Shown here piece by piece: positions 36,120 through 46,811 of a DNA stretch of 64,000 nucleotides (position 1 is the first letter of the stretch; every line of letters starts with the position of its first letter). The notes beneath the pieces were generated by a model. The model was not told the DNA's origin. It worked only from the letters and a program-made list of their open reading frames with translations, and did no database searches. This DNA is from Cyclina sinensis (lineage: Eukaryota > Mollusca > Bivalvia > Venerida > Veneridae). The position numbers and the translations under genes are program-made. The stretch is from positions 57,819,693 through 57,883,692 of the forward strand of contig JAAONU010000001.1 in the NCBI GenBank assembly GCA_012932295.1, read 5' to 3'.

Positions 36120-36380
36120 GGGACAAAGCTTTAAAAGTGTTTGGTAGGAGTGCACTAGACAATGCTTCATATCAAATTTCAGAATTCTAGGCCTTGTGGT
36201 TTCATACAAGAAGAATTTTAAAGATTATCCCTCCATATTTTCTATGGCAAACATGTGACTTCTAGTGACCCAAGGGACAAAATCTGAATAAACTTGGTAG
36301 AGGTCTGCAGATAATGCTACACATCAAATAAAAAAACGTCTTACCTTAACGGTTTTTGACAAGAAGATTTTTAAACAGTT
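36120..36380 (+). repeat. Dispersed repeat unit, further copy
   Basis: One to two units of the same family (GCACTAGACAATGCT, CCTTGTGGTTTCATACAAGA), next to the satellite array. Confidence 0.7.
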
Positions 36381-36424
36381 TCCCATCTAGAGCACAAAAC
36401 TGGAAATTGATAAAATGGCCCGCA

Positions 36425-39245
36425 CATATTTTAAGGTGACGTAACATAAGTAACAGCCTAGGACACAAAATAAACTGAAAATGTCAGACAAAATTCAAGT
36501 CAGTTAAAGAAAAACGAGATTAAGAATATATTTCAACAGCAAACGTAAATAACATATTAAAATTTAACAAGAAATGAAAAAAGTCACATATTCAGAATTA
36601 TACGTAATACCTGTAACGATAATGTAACATCCATGTAACCTCTACGTAACTCAATCTACAGCGATATACAAGTATAAATTTGCTATATTTTCCCCCTGAA
36701 AGAGTTTTCAACGTAACATAAGTAACATCTTGTAACATTAAGAAATAAAAACAGTCACATATTCAGAGTTATACGTAATGCCCGTAACAATTATGTAACA
36801 TTCATGTAACCTCTACGTAACTCAATCTACAGCGATAAACAAGAATATATTTGCTATATTTTCCTCCTGAAAGAGTTTTGCAACGTAACATAAGTAACAT
36901 TTTGTAACAATAGGAGATAAAAACAAAGCTCAATGAAATACAAGTATGTATTTGCGTAATTTATTCGTCTGAACGAGTTTTCAACGTAACATAAGTAACA
37001 TTTCGTAACACATAGAAATAAAAACAGTAACATATTTAGAGTTAAACGTAATGCCTGTAACAACAATGTAACACTAATGTTATCTCTACGTAACTCAATC
37101 TTCATCGGTATACAAGTACATATTTGCTATTTTTTCCTCCTGAAAGAGTTTTCAACGTAACATAAGTAACATTTTGTAACATTTAGAAATAAAAACAGTC
37201 TAATATTTAGAGTTATACGTAATGCCTGTAACAATAAAGTAACACTACTGTAATTTCTACGTAACTCAAGCTTCAACGAGATACAAGTATATATTTGCTA
37301 TTTTTTCCTCCTGAAAGAGTTTTCAACGTAACATAAGTAACATTTTGTAACAATAGGAAATAAAAGCTGTCACATGTACAGAGTTATACGTAATGTCTGT
37401 AACAACAATGTAATTCTAATATAATCTCTACGTAACCCAATATTCAGCGTAATACAAGTATATATTTGCTATTTTTTTGCCCCTGAAAGAGTTTTCAACG
37501 TAACATAAGTAACATTTTGTAACACATAGAAATAAAAACAGTCACATATTTAGAGTTATACGTAATGCCTGTAACAACAATGTAACACTAATGTTATCTC
37601 TACGTAACTCAATCTTCATCGGTATACCAGTATATATTTGCTATTTTTTCCTCCTGAAAGAGTTTTCAACGTAACATAAGTAACATTTTGTAACATTTAG
37701 AAATAAAAACAGTCTAATATTCAGAGTTATACGTAATGCCTGTAACAATAAAGTAACACTACTGTAATTTCTACGTAACTCAAGCTTCAACGAGATACAA
37801 GTATATATTTGCTATTTTTTCCTCCTGAAAGAGTTTTCAACGTAACATAAGTAACATTTTGTAACAATAGGAAATAAAAGCTGTCACATGTACAGAGTTA
37901 TACGTAATGTCTGTAACAACAATGTAATTCTAATATAATCTCTACGTAACTCAATCGACAGCGATATACAAGTATATATTTGCTATATTTTTGCCCCTGA
38001 AAGAGTTTTCAACGTAACATAAGTAACATTTTGTAACATTAAGTAATAAAAACAAACACATGTTCAGGGTGATACGTAATGCCTGTAACAACAATGTTAC
38101 ACTAATGTAATCTCTACGTAACCCATGTTCAGCGTAATACAAGTATATATTTGCTATATTTTTGCCCCTGAAAGAGTTTTCAACGTAACATCAGTAACAT
38201 TTTGTAACATTAAGAAAAAAAACAATCACATGTTCAGGGGGATACGTAATGCCTGTAACAACAATGTAACACTAATATAATCTCTACGTAACCCAATATT
38301 CAGCGTAATACAAGTATATATTTGCTATTATTTTGCCCCTGAAAGAGTTTTCAACGTAACATAAGTAACATTTTGTAACATTAAGAAATAAAAACAGTCA
38401 CATATTTAGAGTTATACGTAATGCCTGTAACAACAATGTAACACTAATGTAATCTCTACATAACTCAAGCTTCCATGAGATACAAGTATATATTTGCTAT
38501 TTTTTTCCTCCTGAAAGAGTTTTCAACGTAACATTTTTAAGTAACATTTTGTAACAATAGGAGATAAAAACAGTCACATGTTCAGAGTTATACGTAAAGC
38601 CTGTAACGATTATGTAATATTCATGTAACCTCTACGTAACTCAATCTTCATTGGTATACAAGTTATATTTAGTAACATTAAAAAAAGAAAAGAAATAAAA
38701 ACAGTTACATGTTCAGAGCTACATGTAATGCCTGCAACACCTATGTAACATTCATGTTACTTCTAGGTAACTCAATCTACAACGATATACAAGTACATAT
38801 TTGCGGTATTTATTCGCCTGAACGAGTTTTCATGGTAACATAAGTAACATTTTGTAACATTAAGAAATAAAAACTGTTACATGTTCAGAGCTACACGTTA
38901 TGCCTGTAACAACAATGTAACATTCATGTAACCTCTACGTAACTCAATGTTGAGCGTAATACTAGTATATATATGCCATTTTTTGCCCCTAGGAAACCAA
39001 AAACGTTATATGTTCAGAGTTATATGTAATTCCTGTAACAACTAAATAACACTAAATTAAAAGAAACCTCTATGTTACTCAATTTTCCGCGAATTACAGG
39101 TACATTTTTGCGTTATATATTCCCCGGAAGTAGTTTTTAACGTAATGTAAGTAACATTTACATTACAATAGGAAATGAAAACAGTTCATGATCAGAGTTA
39201 TACCTAATGCCTGTAACAACTATGTGACACTAATGTAATATATAT
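36425..39245 (+). repeat. 171 bp GTAAC satellite array, forward arm
   Basis: About 15 tandem monomers with a measured spacing of 171-172 bases (anchor AACGTAACATAAG at 37,325, 37,497, 37,668, 37,839, 38,011, 38,182, 38,353). Each monomer contains GAAAGAGTTTTCAACGTAAC, ATTTTGTAACA, AGAGTTATACGTAATGCC, CAATGTAACACTAATGTAAT and CTCTACGTAACTCAA. The last monomers (38,680 on) are diverged and partly deleted. The same family stands in reverse at 46,812. Confidence 0.95.
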
Positions 39246-39734
39246 GTTATCCCATCATCTTGGTTAAATATATGTATTTATTTTCAGTCCGTGAAGGCTG
39301 ACTTTGCCTTCTGTTTAGATACTGTTCCACGCTAGAACTTTTCATGGTGTTGGAATAATATATATATATATTACTTTGTAACATAAAGCTGGTCCTGTCA
39401 AAATCGCCCCTGACTGGGAGTAATTGGCTTCATAGTTGTTTATGTGTTTGAACTTGTCGATATGTGTCATTTTCACAAAAGGGAGATATTAATATATTGT
39501 TCCAGTGTATGATTACTCCGTCAATAAAAAAATCCTCGTCTTTTAGTTAGTGTCAGTATACGGTTTGATAAATTTGACATATTTGTCAAAAAACAACAAC
39601 AACAAAAACCAATGTCCATCATCAAAACGTGGAATATTCATCATGTCACCCAAAGTCCTTTAAAGGCAGCATCCCGTACAGCTATACTAAAGGTATCGCC
39701 GTATAATTTCAGCAAAATATATATTTCAATCATC
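39246..39734. other. Spacer between satellite and Penelope remnant
   Basis: A (TA)n tract near 39,358-39,372; no gene seen. May include untranslated sequence of the Penelope-like element. Confidence 0.4.
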
Positions 39735-40462
39735 GTTTAACTGCCTCAAGACTTCTTCGTGGATAGAAACTATCCTAAAGACATCATAGAAAAATCGTTT
39801 GATGCTATCAAACACACCACACAGGTGGAGGCATTGGAAGTTCGGAAAGTGGAGACTGATAAAAACATCATCCCATTTGCCAACATTAGCGAAGTGATGA
39901 AGAAATACTGGGATTTGCTTAACCTTTTTCCTACCGACTCTTGTGAAAACGCTACGCAAATACAAGCCCCTTTTAGCTTTTGAACGGCCTTGAAATATTC
40001 ATGATATCCTCGTACATTTCGGACATGCGCGCCACAAGTCGTTCCCTCTCAACCACACAGTTTAAAAGAACTAGATTTTACCACTGCAACATCATTGCTC
40101 AAAGCGATACGTTTATCAGTTAATCTGGTCCTAAAAATATATATCATGTACTGTAATGCCGATTGTATTACAAAAAAAATAAAATAAAAAAGGTGCAAGA
40201 GATGCAACCAGCAATACATCGGACAAAATAAACAACAGGTTTTTAAACGTTTGAAAAGGCTTAGAATTTCAATAACGTCCAATCACCTGAAAATGCTACT
40301 AAAGTTGCTATTCATTTCAACAGTGACAATCATAGCAAAGACGATTTTCCCTTTATGCCGGTAGACGTTGTTGTAGACGACATGGAGCGGTTGTTGAAAG
40401 AGACATATCGGATACACAAATTGGAAACGTTAACACCCAATGGACTTAATGCCAGTGTGTGA
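39735..40462 (+). mobile_element. Penelope-like retroelement remnant (RT end and GIY-YIG endonuclease)
   Basis: Fragments in shifting frames: NYPKDIIEKSFDAIKH and a region ending FPTDSCENATQIQAPFSF (39,759-39,983) match the region after the reverse transcriptase of Penelope-like elements. A RCKRCNQQYIGQNKQQ stretch near 40,190-40,240 is the Cys-rich GIY-YIG-type endonuclease motif. The end (40,290-40,462) reads AIHFNSDNHSKDDF then KETYRIHKLETLTPNGLNA before a stop, a typical C terminus of these elements. At least three frame breaks; dead. Confidence 0.75.
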
Positions 40463-42549
40463 TACACCTTATAATCAGACATCTATTCTCATGTTGTGTC
40501 AAAAGGGTCAGTGAGTTGACCTTTCTGTGAATGTTTCGATTAAAGGTTGACCTACGACTGGTTCTTTTGTGTGTTTTTTTGTGTGTGTGTTTTTTTTTTT
40601 TTGTTTTTTTTTGGTAGCTCCTGTTTGTCGATCTTTTTGTTTCGATTTCATTGAAGGTTGGCGTAGAACGTTAAAGTGGTCTTGATAGTGTTGTATTGAT
40701 GTAGGAATTAGTAACTGTATTGTGTTGTTAGCCCGATATATTACATAGATAGTAAAAACCTTCTCTTTTACAATTTGATACCATTGTACTGTTCGCCATT
40801 GTGTATGTATATGTTTGCCACATGGGCTTATTAGCCTAATGGATATGAAATAATATATCATCTAGCGATGTCTTTCGATTACTTTTAGGTTTGTTTCTCA
40901 TTCATGTTTTTTTTTATTAGTGTGTATATATAAGAAACTTAGCATCATTTATGATCCGTAATTAATAAATAGATTCATTAATTCATTAACACAATTTATC
41001 ATGTACATAATACTATTATTTATCTGTGTTATAAAACGCCTGCTACTGCTATTTAGCGCTATTTCTGAGGCGTAAACGGCAAAATATCGTTACGTGCTTT
41101 TTAGAGTCATAGTAGAGTCATAGTAGAGTCATAGTAGTTCATTTCCGTTTACGTCATGCAAATTTATGAAGAACACACAAGTCGAAAGTATATACCCTGT
41201 GATTCTTTTCCGTTTGTTTGGACAGTAAACGTTCATCAGCAACTAAGTTCGCCGCGTTATACTCAGTTACTTCATTTGGTCATGCAAGGAACATCCATGG
41301 CAAGTTTCATCAACTTTGGCCCAGTGGTTAAGGAGGAGATGTTGTTTAAAGCAAACGTTAACGACGCACGACACACGACAGACACAGGGTGATCCTAAAA
41401 GCTCACCATGAGCACAAAGTGCTCAGGTGAGCTAAAAACTATAAATTTCCTCTAAAGGAGCGTTGTACTTCCACGATTTTTTAATTAATCCAAAAAAATT
41501 ATCCTCTGAGTTATATAAACAATATCTATTGTTCAGTTATTTTGTATTTTTTACAAGTAAAGTTATTTAATGTTGTCAAATCTCTATCAATAGCACACCT
41601 CCTTAACATTAAATTTGACACAGTCTCTTCTAGACTAGAGCAGTATTTAAAAAATGTAACCCATTTAAAACTGACAAAACCAAAACAGTCGCGAAATTAC
41701 ATTACTTTAACAATAGTCCGTACAAATGAAACAAAAAACACAACTGTGTGCACGTCGAATAAACTTATTTGTTAAGCTAGGATGCTGACCTTGGTATCGT
41801 TAGAAAGGTCTCGTTAAGAGCTAAGGAACGCTGTCATACTCGACTTTCCAGCTCATTCGGCTTGCCGACGACCGTCGGAATCCGACGCCGTCGGGATGGA
41901 GCAAAATTCATAGCAAAGTTTGTTAGGCCTCGGCAAGCTCTTTCTAACGTGCCCAAGAACAGCTTTCCAGCTTACCGCGTTCGCCGGCAGTGAACAGCCA
42001 AATTTCTAGAAATGGCCTCCTTCGGTGCATTGTAGCTCAGTTTCCCGACGGTCTGGGACAATGATTTTGATGTCGTTTTATTGATCTTGAAGAGACCTTC
42101 AAAACGCACCCAAAAATAACGTTCCATCTATCCGCGTTTGCCGTTGACCGCCCACCGAAATTAGCCCTTCTTTCACTTTATTCTAATGAAAATAGCAGCG
42201 TTACCCCAAGCTACTTGACTTGTTTTATCACTGCCATTTTTAACCATACTCCTCATGTTATCAGAAAACTGAAGTGTTAATAAAATCCCTTTGATAACGT
42301 TGTACTAAATTATCGAAGAGGTTGGTAGAGCTTCTTAGAGTAATCCATATTTATTATTACTAATTATTGAATATAATTCATTTTTTTCCGTTGAGACATA
42401 TAAATTTACAAGTGATTGTAATGTTATAACAGCTTAAAACGCAACGCTTTAAAATACCATATGCACACAACTTGAAGGATTTTATCCTCTGCGGATTGAT
42501 TTATTATTTCCAACTTAACAGCTTGAATTTTTTGTTGTTGTGATTATTA
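40463..42549. other. Repeat-derived intergenic stretch
   Basis: T- and GT-rich run at 40,575-40,612; an 11 bp unit AGAGTCATAGT three times at 41,103-41,136; a dispersed repeat end at 41,290-41,440 with CCATGGCAAGTTTCATCAAC and GGTGAGCTAAAA. No gene recognised. Confidence 0.55.
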
Positions 42550-42840
42550 TTAACCTACAATGGCCTGTTTCACGACAGGGTCACACCCTAGTTGCTATTC
42601 AGTAGATAATAAAATGTGGAGACTTAATTATTTACACTAAAATTAATGTCCTACGTTGGCCTGTTTCATGGCAGGTTCTGACCCTAGTCCTTACCCAAAA
42701 TACTTTTCGATAGACGTTTAAATGTGATACGGTTTCAAAGCCTTTATTAAGACGTAATCATTAGCACTAAAAGTATTGTCTTACGCTGACCTGTTTCAGG
42801 GCAGGTTCGAACACTAATCGAAAGCCTAACCCCAACTATA
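42550..42840 (+). repeat. 137 bp tandem family, short array
   Basis: Three units anchored on GGCCTGTTTCACGACAGG-like words (42,560, 42,656, 42,789), with GATAGACGTTTAAATGTGAT and GCACTAAAA.TATTGTC. Same orientation and family as 45,545-46,811. Confidence 0.85.
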
Positions 42841-43879
42841 TTTTTTGTCCTCTAGGTCTCTGACCCTAAGTCAGGTCCCATAACTTTTTTTCTACCGATT
42901 TTGATGAAACTTGGCAGGGTGGTAGAGGTGTGTGCCCCCTACTCTTGTACGTTTTTATGGCGGGGGGTGTTAATTTTGCGAATCGCCTCGGGGTCAACTT
43001 ATGGGGGGGGGGGGGGGGGGGAGACAGGACTTAAAAGATTACCCCCCAGGTATTCTCGACGTCGATAGGGAGGGATTGAGGTGGCTAATGTTGAGGCTTG
43101 ACCCGACCCCTAACCCAGCACACACACAAAATGTGGCTTCCGAAAAAGCCAGGGTCCAAATAATATGACTTTTTTTTCAAAATTCCACTTTTTTCAGGCT
43201 TCATTTTAAAGCTTCACCAAATATGGACACACTTTTTTGAAAAAGGTCTAAAAATGTTTGTATTGACCTAGGGTCGAGCCCTAGGGGTCTACGCAAGAAA
43301 TTTGAACCGGTTTTCGGTTCGACACTTTTGTTTTTTCACTTCGAATTAGCACTGATTCTGTGTCATGTTTGTCCCTTACCCAAAACTTCAGTTTTATGAA
43401 AATAGCTTTTTATTACTTAATAATAAAAAAAGCTACTTACATAACTCAATGCAGAATTTTTAAATCTACAAAATAAAGGAATAATTTTTAAAATCTATTC
43501 AGGAATGAGGTCACAGGAGCCGAAAAACAAGCTCGAATCCCAATTTCATGTTAAAAATTCACAAAGTTTACACATTGAATGTTAAAAAACAAAGCAAAGA
43601 ATCTTTCTGCAATAAACATGATTCGAAAGGCCTATCTAAGTTGTTTAGAAAAATGGTATACCACAGCCTTAAGTGCCGGCTTCTAGGGTCGGACTTGCTC
43701 CAAATTCTGACCCATGTCATGGACCCTGAAACAACGGCGGTTCTATCGGGAAAATAGTTCCAAATATGGTCACAATCGGGTTTGGAAAAGCTAAAATATG
43801 ATATATTTTCTATTTGCAAAGAGACATAATAGGCCTATACAATTATTTAAGGAGAAAATACTTCATTCTCATACATATT
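42841..43879. other. Repeat-like stretch with a 19 bp G run
   Basis: Phrases such as CCGATTTTGATGAAACTTGG and GACCTAGGGTCGAGCCCTAGG suggest an old dispersed repeat. A run of 19 G lies at 43,003-43,021. No gene. Confidence 0.5.
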
Positions 43880-44620
43880 AATATACTCAATTGAAATACG
43901 TACATTTAGATATAATACGTTTGTCCATCCGTACACAAGACACTTATAATAAAAATTTATTGGTACGGATTTTAGAAATTTAGTGGTTACTTGTGCGAAG
44001 TACTGTGAACAGACGGACGAACATATACATAGATATTTTACTTGATTTAATAGGCAATAACATGCACTACACTATGGTGTTTATTACCTAGTTTTATCTA
44101 TTAAAATGAGGTCAAAATTAATATTCAAAAATAATGAGAAAATGCGATTTCTTAGTGCGCCGCGGCCTATTTTTAAGAAAATGTGACTATTTTCGCCATC
44201 TGTCCTGAACAGACGAACAGACATATTTTCATGTAACTTTTTTTGTTGATAAGACAATTGTATTGTCTACAATTTGGTATATAATATTTATGCTGTATTA
44301 ACGTCAAAATAATAACTTGAAGTTAACAAAAAAAACGCTATTTTCATTCCCGCGGCTTATTTTCATCAGAGTATCTCTACTTTCTATTTCTATCCTGAAC
44401 ACTTTACCTCTTGCTATTAAGTATGACTATCAAATAGGGTTACTTTCACTGGCTGTCCTGAACAGACAGACGGACATATTTTACTATACTTTTTTTGTTT
44501 TTCAGACAATTAATTTTTCTACAATATCATGTATAATCTTTAAAAATGTTTTCTTTTGCTTTATGGGGGCAAAGATATGTTCTACTAAATGTCTTAAAAA
44601 ATGATGTCAAAATAAGAAAT
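43880..44620 (+). repeat. ~270 bp tandem repeat, three degraded units
   Basis: Units share TGTCCTGAACAGACGAACAGACATATTTT-type cores (near 44,010, 44,205 and 44,455), followed by TTTTTTTGTTGATAAGACAA. The frame at 44,317-44,604 lies inside and is not a gene. Confidence 0.65.
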
Positions 44621-45394
44621 TGATTGAAATATTTAATGAACCACCAAAATTGAGAACAAGATTTGCACTATTGTACTCAAACTGAGTTTACCTGCCCTCT
44701 GTTCGTGACAGCTTGCAGAGCTGGCCATATTTAAAGAACCGCACTGACTAGTAACAATTTTATTTGTTCCATTACTTAAAAATCATTATTATGATCTTAT
44801 TTATTGCAATATTTTAATAAATGATACATCAAAATCTCCGCAAAAGCCTGTTCTACAGTTTAAAAGAATTATTTATGACAGAAATTTAATTTTTGGATAG
44901 AAAAAATACTAAAAACTAAACATACTAAACAGATAAGTCCAACTACTATTTTCGACTATTTCAAGGGCAGGTAACCCCAGTTCTGCTAAAGCGAGGAGTT
45001 ATCGCCCTTGATATGTTGTACCCCTACCCCTGACCTACAATCGAGGTAAGTTTGACCTATTAACCATTATAAATAAAAAAAGATACAGAACTTAAACCAA
45101 AACCGGTCCTTTCTGTCCCTAGGTAAGTTTTTCCAAATATGGAAGTAATAACATTTTCAGCCAAATATGGGCATATTTGGATGCACGACACTTCAACTAA
45201 ATACTTTGCACTTAGTTTCGAGTCTCTATCATGATTAATAAAAAAATGACACTTCGACATAGAAAAACACAGTAATTAGGTCACCAATTTTCACGGTTAA
45301 TGACTAAGGGCCGATAACTCTAGAGTTATGTTTCACTTATGGGCCCTGATATATTACAGCATATTTACCCCGTGTTACGTCATTAACTATTACG

Positions 45395-45515
45395 TAAGTG
45401 CTTCAAAGGACATAAAGGACCAGTCAGGGACAAAAAGGACCATTTGAGGAACAAAGAGGACAAAATAAGTTTTTAAGGGACATACAATACATTTCAGAGA
45501 TAGAAAGGACAAAAA
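45395..45515 (+). repeat. GGACA-rich minisatellite
   Basis: AAAGGACA and AGGGACA variants recur about ten times over 120 bases. Confidence 0.7.
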
Positions 45516-45544
45516 AGTAACAATTCGATAGATTTTGAAATCAG

Positions 45545-46811
45545 ATACAGATTGAAAGCTCTCATCGAGACTTAATCAACAGTACTTAGTTTTTTTCCTG
45601 TTTTCCGCAGGGTCGAACCTCAATCCTAATCCTAACCTAAGTTACTAATTAGAAGACGATTTAATGTGATATCGTTTGAAAGCCCTTGTGACATAATCAT
45701 GAGCACTTAAATCATTGTCCTAGGTCTGCTTGGTTCACTGCAGGTTCAAACCCTACTCCTATCCCTAACCCTAGTTTATGTTCGATAGTCATTTAAATGC
45801 GATACATTTTGAAAGACCTTGTTGAGACTTTATCATAAGCACTAAAATTCTTGTCCTAGGTTGGCTTGGTTCACGGCATATTCGAACCCTAATTCTAACC
45901 CTTGTTACTTTTTGATAGACGATTAAATGTGATACCGTTTCAAAGCTTTTATTGAGACGTTATCATAAGCACTAAAATTATTGTCCTAAGTTGGCATGTT
46001 ACACAGCAGGTTCGAATACTAGTCCAAACTCTTATCCTATCTACTTATAGAAAGACGTTTAACCGTGAAACCGTTTGAAAGCACTAAATCATTAGCATTT
46101 AAAACATTGTCCTAAGCTAGCCTGTTTAACGGCAGTTTCGAACCCTTCTTCTAACCTTTACCTTTAATACTCGCCGATAAACGCTTAAATGTGATAGGAT
46201 TTGAAAGTCCTTGTTAAGAATTAATCATTAGCAATAAAATGTTTTGAACTGGATTGGCCTGTTTCACGGAATGTTCGAACTCTAGTCATAACCCTATTCC
46301 TTGTTGTGCTTCGATTGACTTTTAAATGCTATACCGTTTCAAAGCCTATATTGAGACTAAATAATTACCACTAAGATTATTGTCCTAGGTTGGGCTGTTT
46401 CACGGTAGGTTCGAGCCCTATTCCTAACCCTAACACATACCCTAGTTACTCTTCGATAAACGTTTAAATGTAATAACGTTTTAAAGTCCTTATTGAGACT
46501 AAATTATTTGCAATAACGTTATTGCCCTAGGTTGGGCTGTTTCATGGCAGGTTTAAACCTTAACCCATACACTAATCCTAGCTACTTTTCGATAAAGTGT
46601 AAATGTAATACCGTTCCAGAGCCCTTGTTGAGACTACTTAGTAAGTCATTTGCAATAAAGTTATTGCCATAGGTTGGCCTGTTTCACGGCAGGTTGGAAC
46701 CCTATTCCTAACCCTAACACTAGTTACTCTTCGATAGACGCATAAAAGTGATACCGTTTGAAAGCCTTTATAAAGACTTTATCATTAGTTCAGAAATTCT
46801 TGTCTTAGGTT
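45545..46811 (+). repeat. 137 bp tandem family, main array
   Basis: Nine to ten units at spacings of about 120-145 bases, each with GGCCTGTTTCACGGCAGG, TTCGAACCCTA, a variable CCTAACCCTAA block, TACTCTTCGATAGACG, AATGTGATACCGTTT.AAAGCC, TTGAGACT.AATCATTAGCA and TATTGTCCTAGGTTGG. Ends abruptly at the reverse satellite array. Confidence 0.9.

Noticed and set aside
36854..38142. Minus-strand frames of 60-83 codons with CYLCYVENSFR motifs
   Set aside because: They are translations of the 171 bp satellite, repeating with it; the same peptide appears at 49,392.
36425..39245. CRISPR-like array
   Set aside because: Monomers of 171 bases repeat whole, with no unique spacers, in a eukaryotic context.
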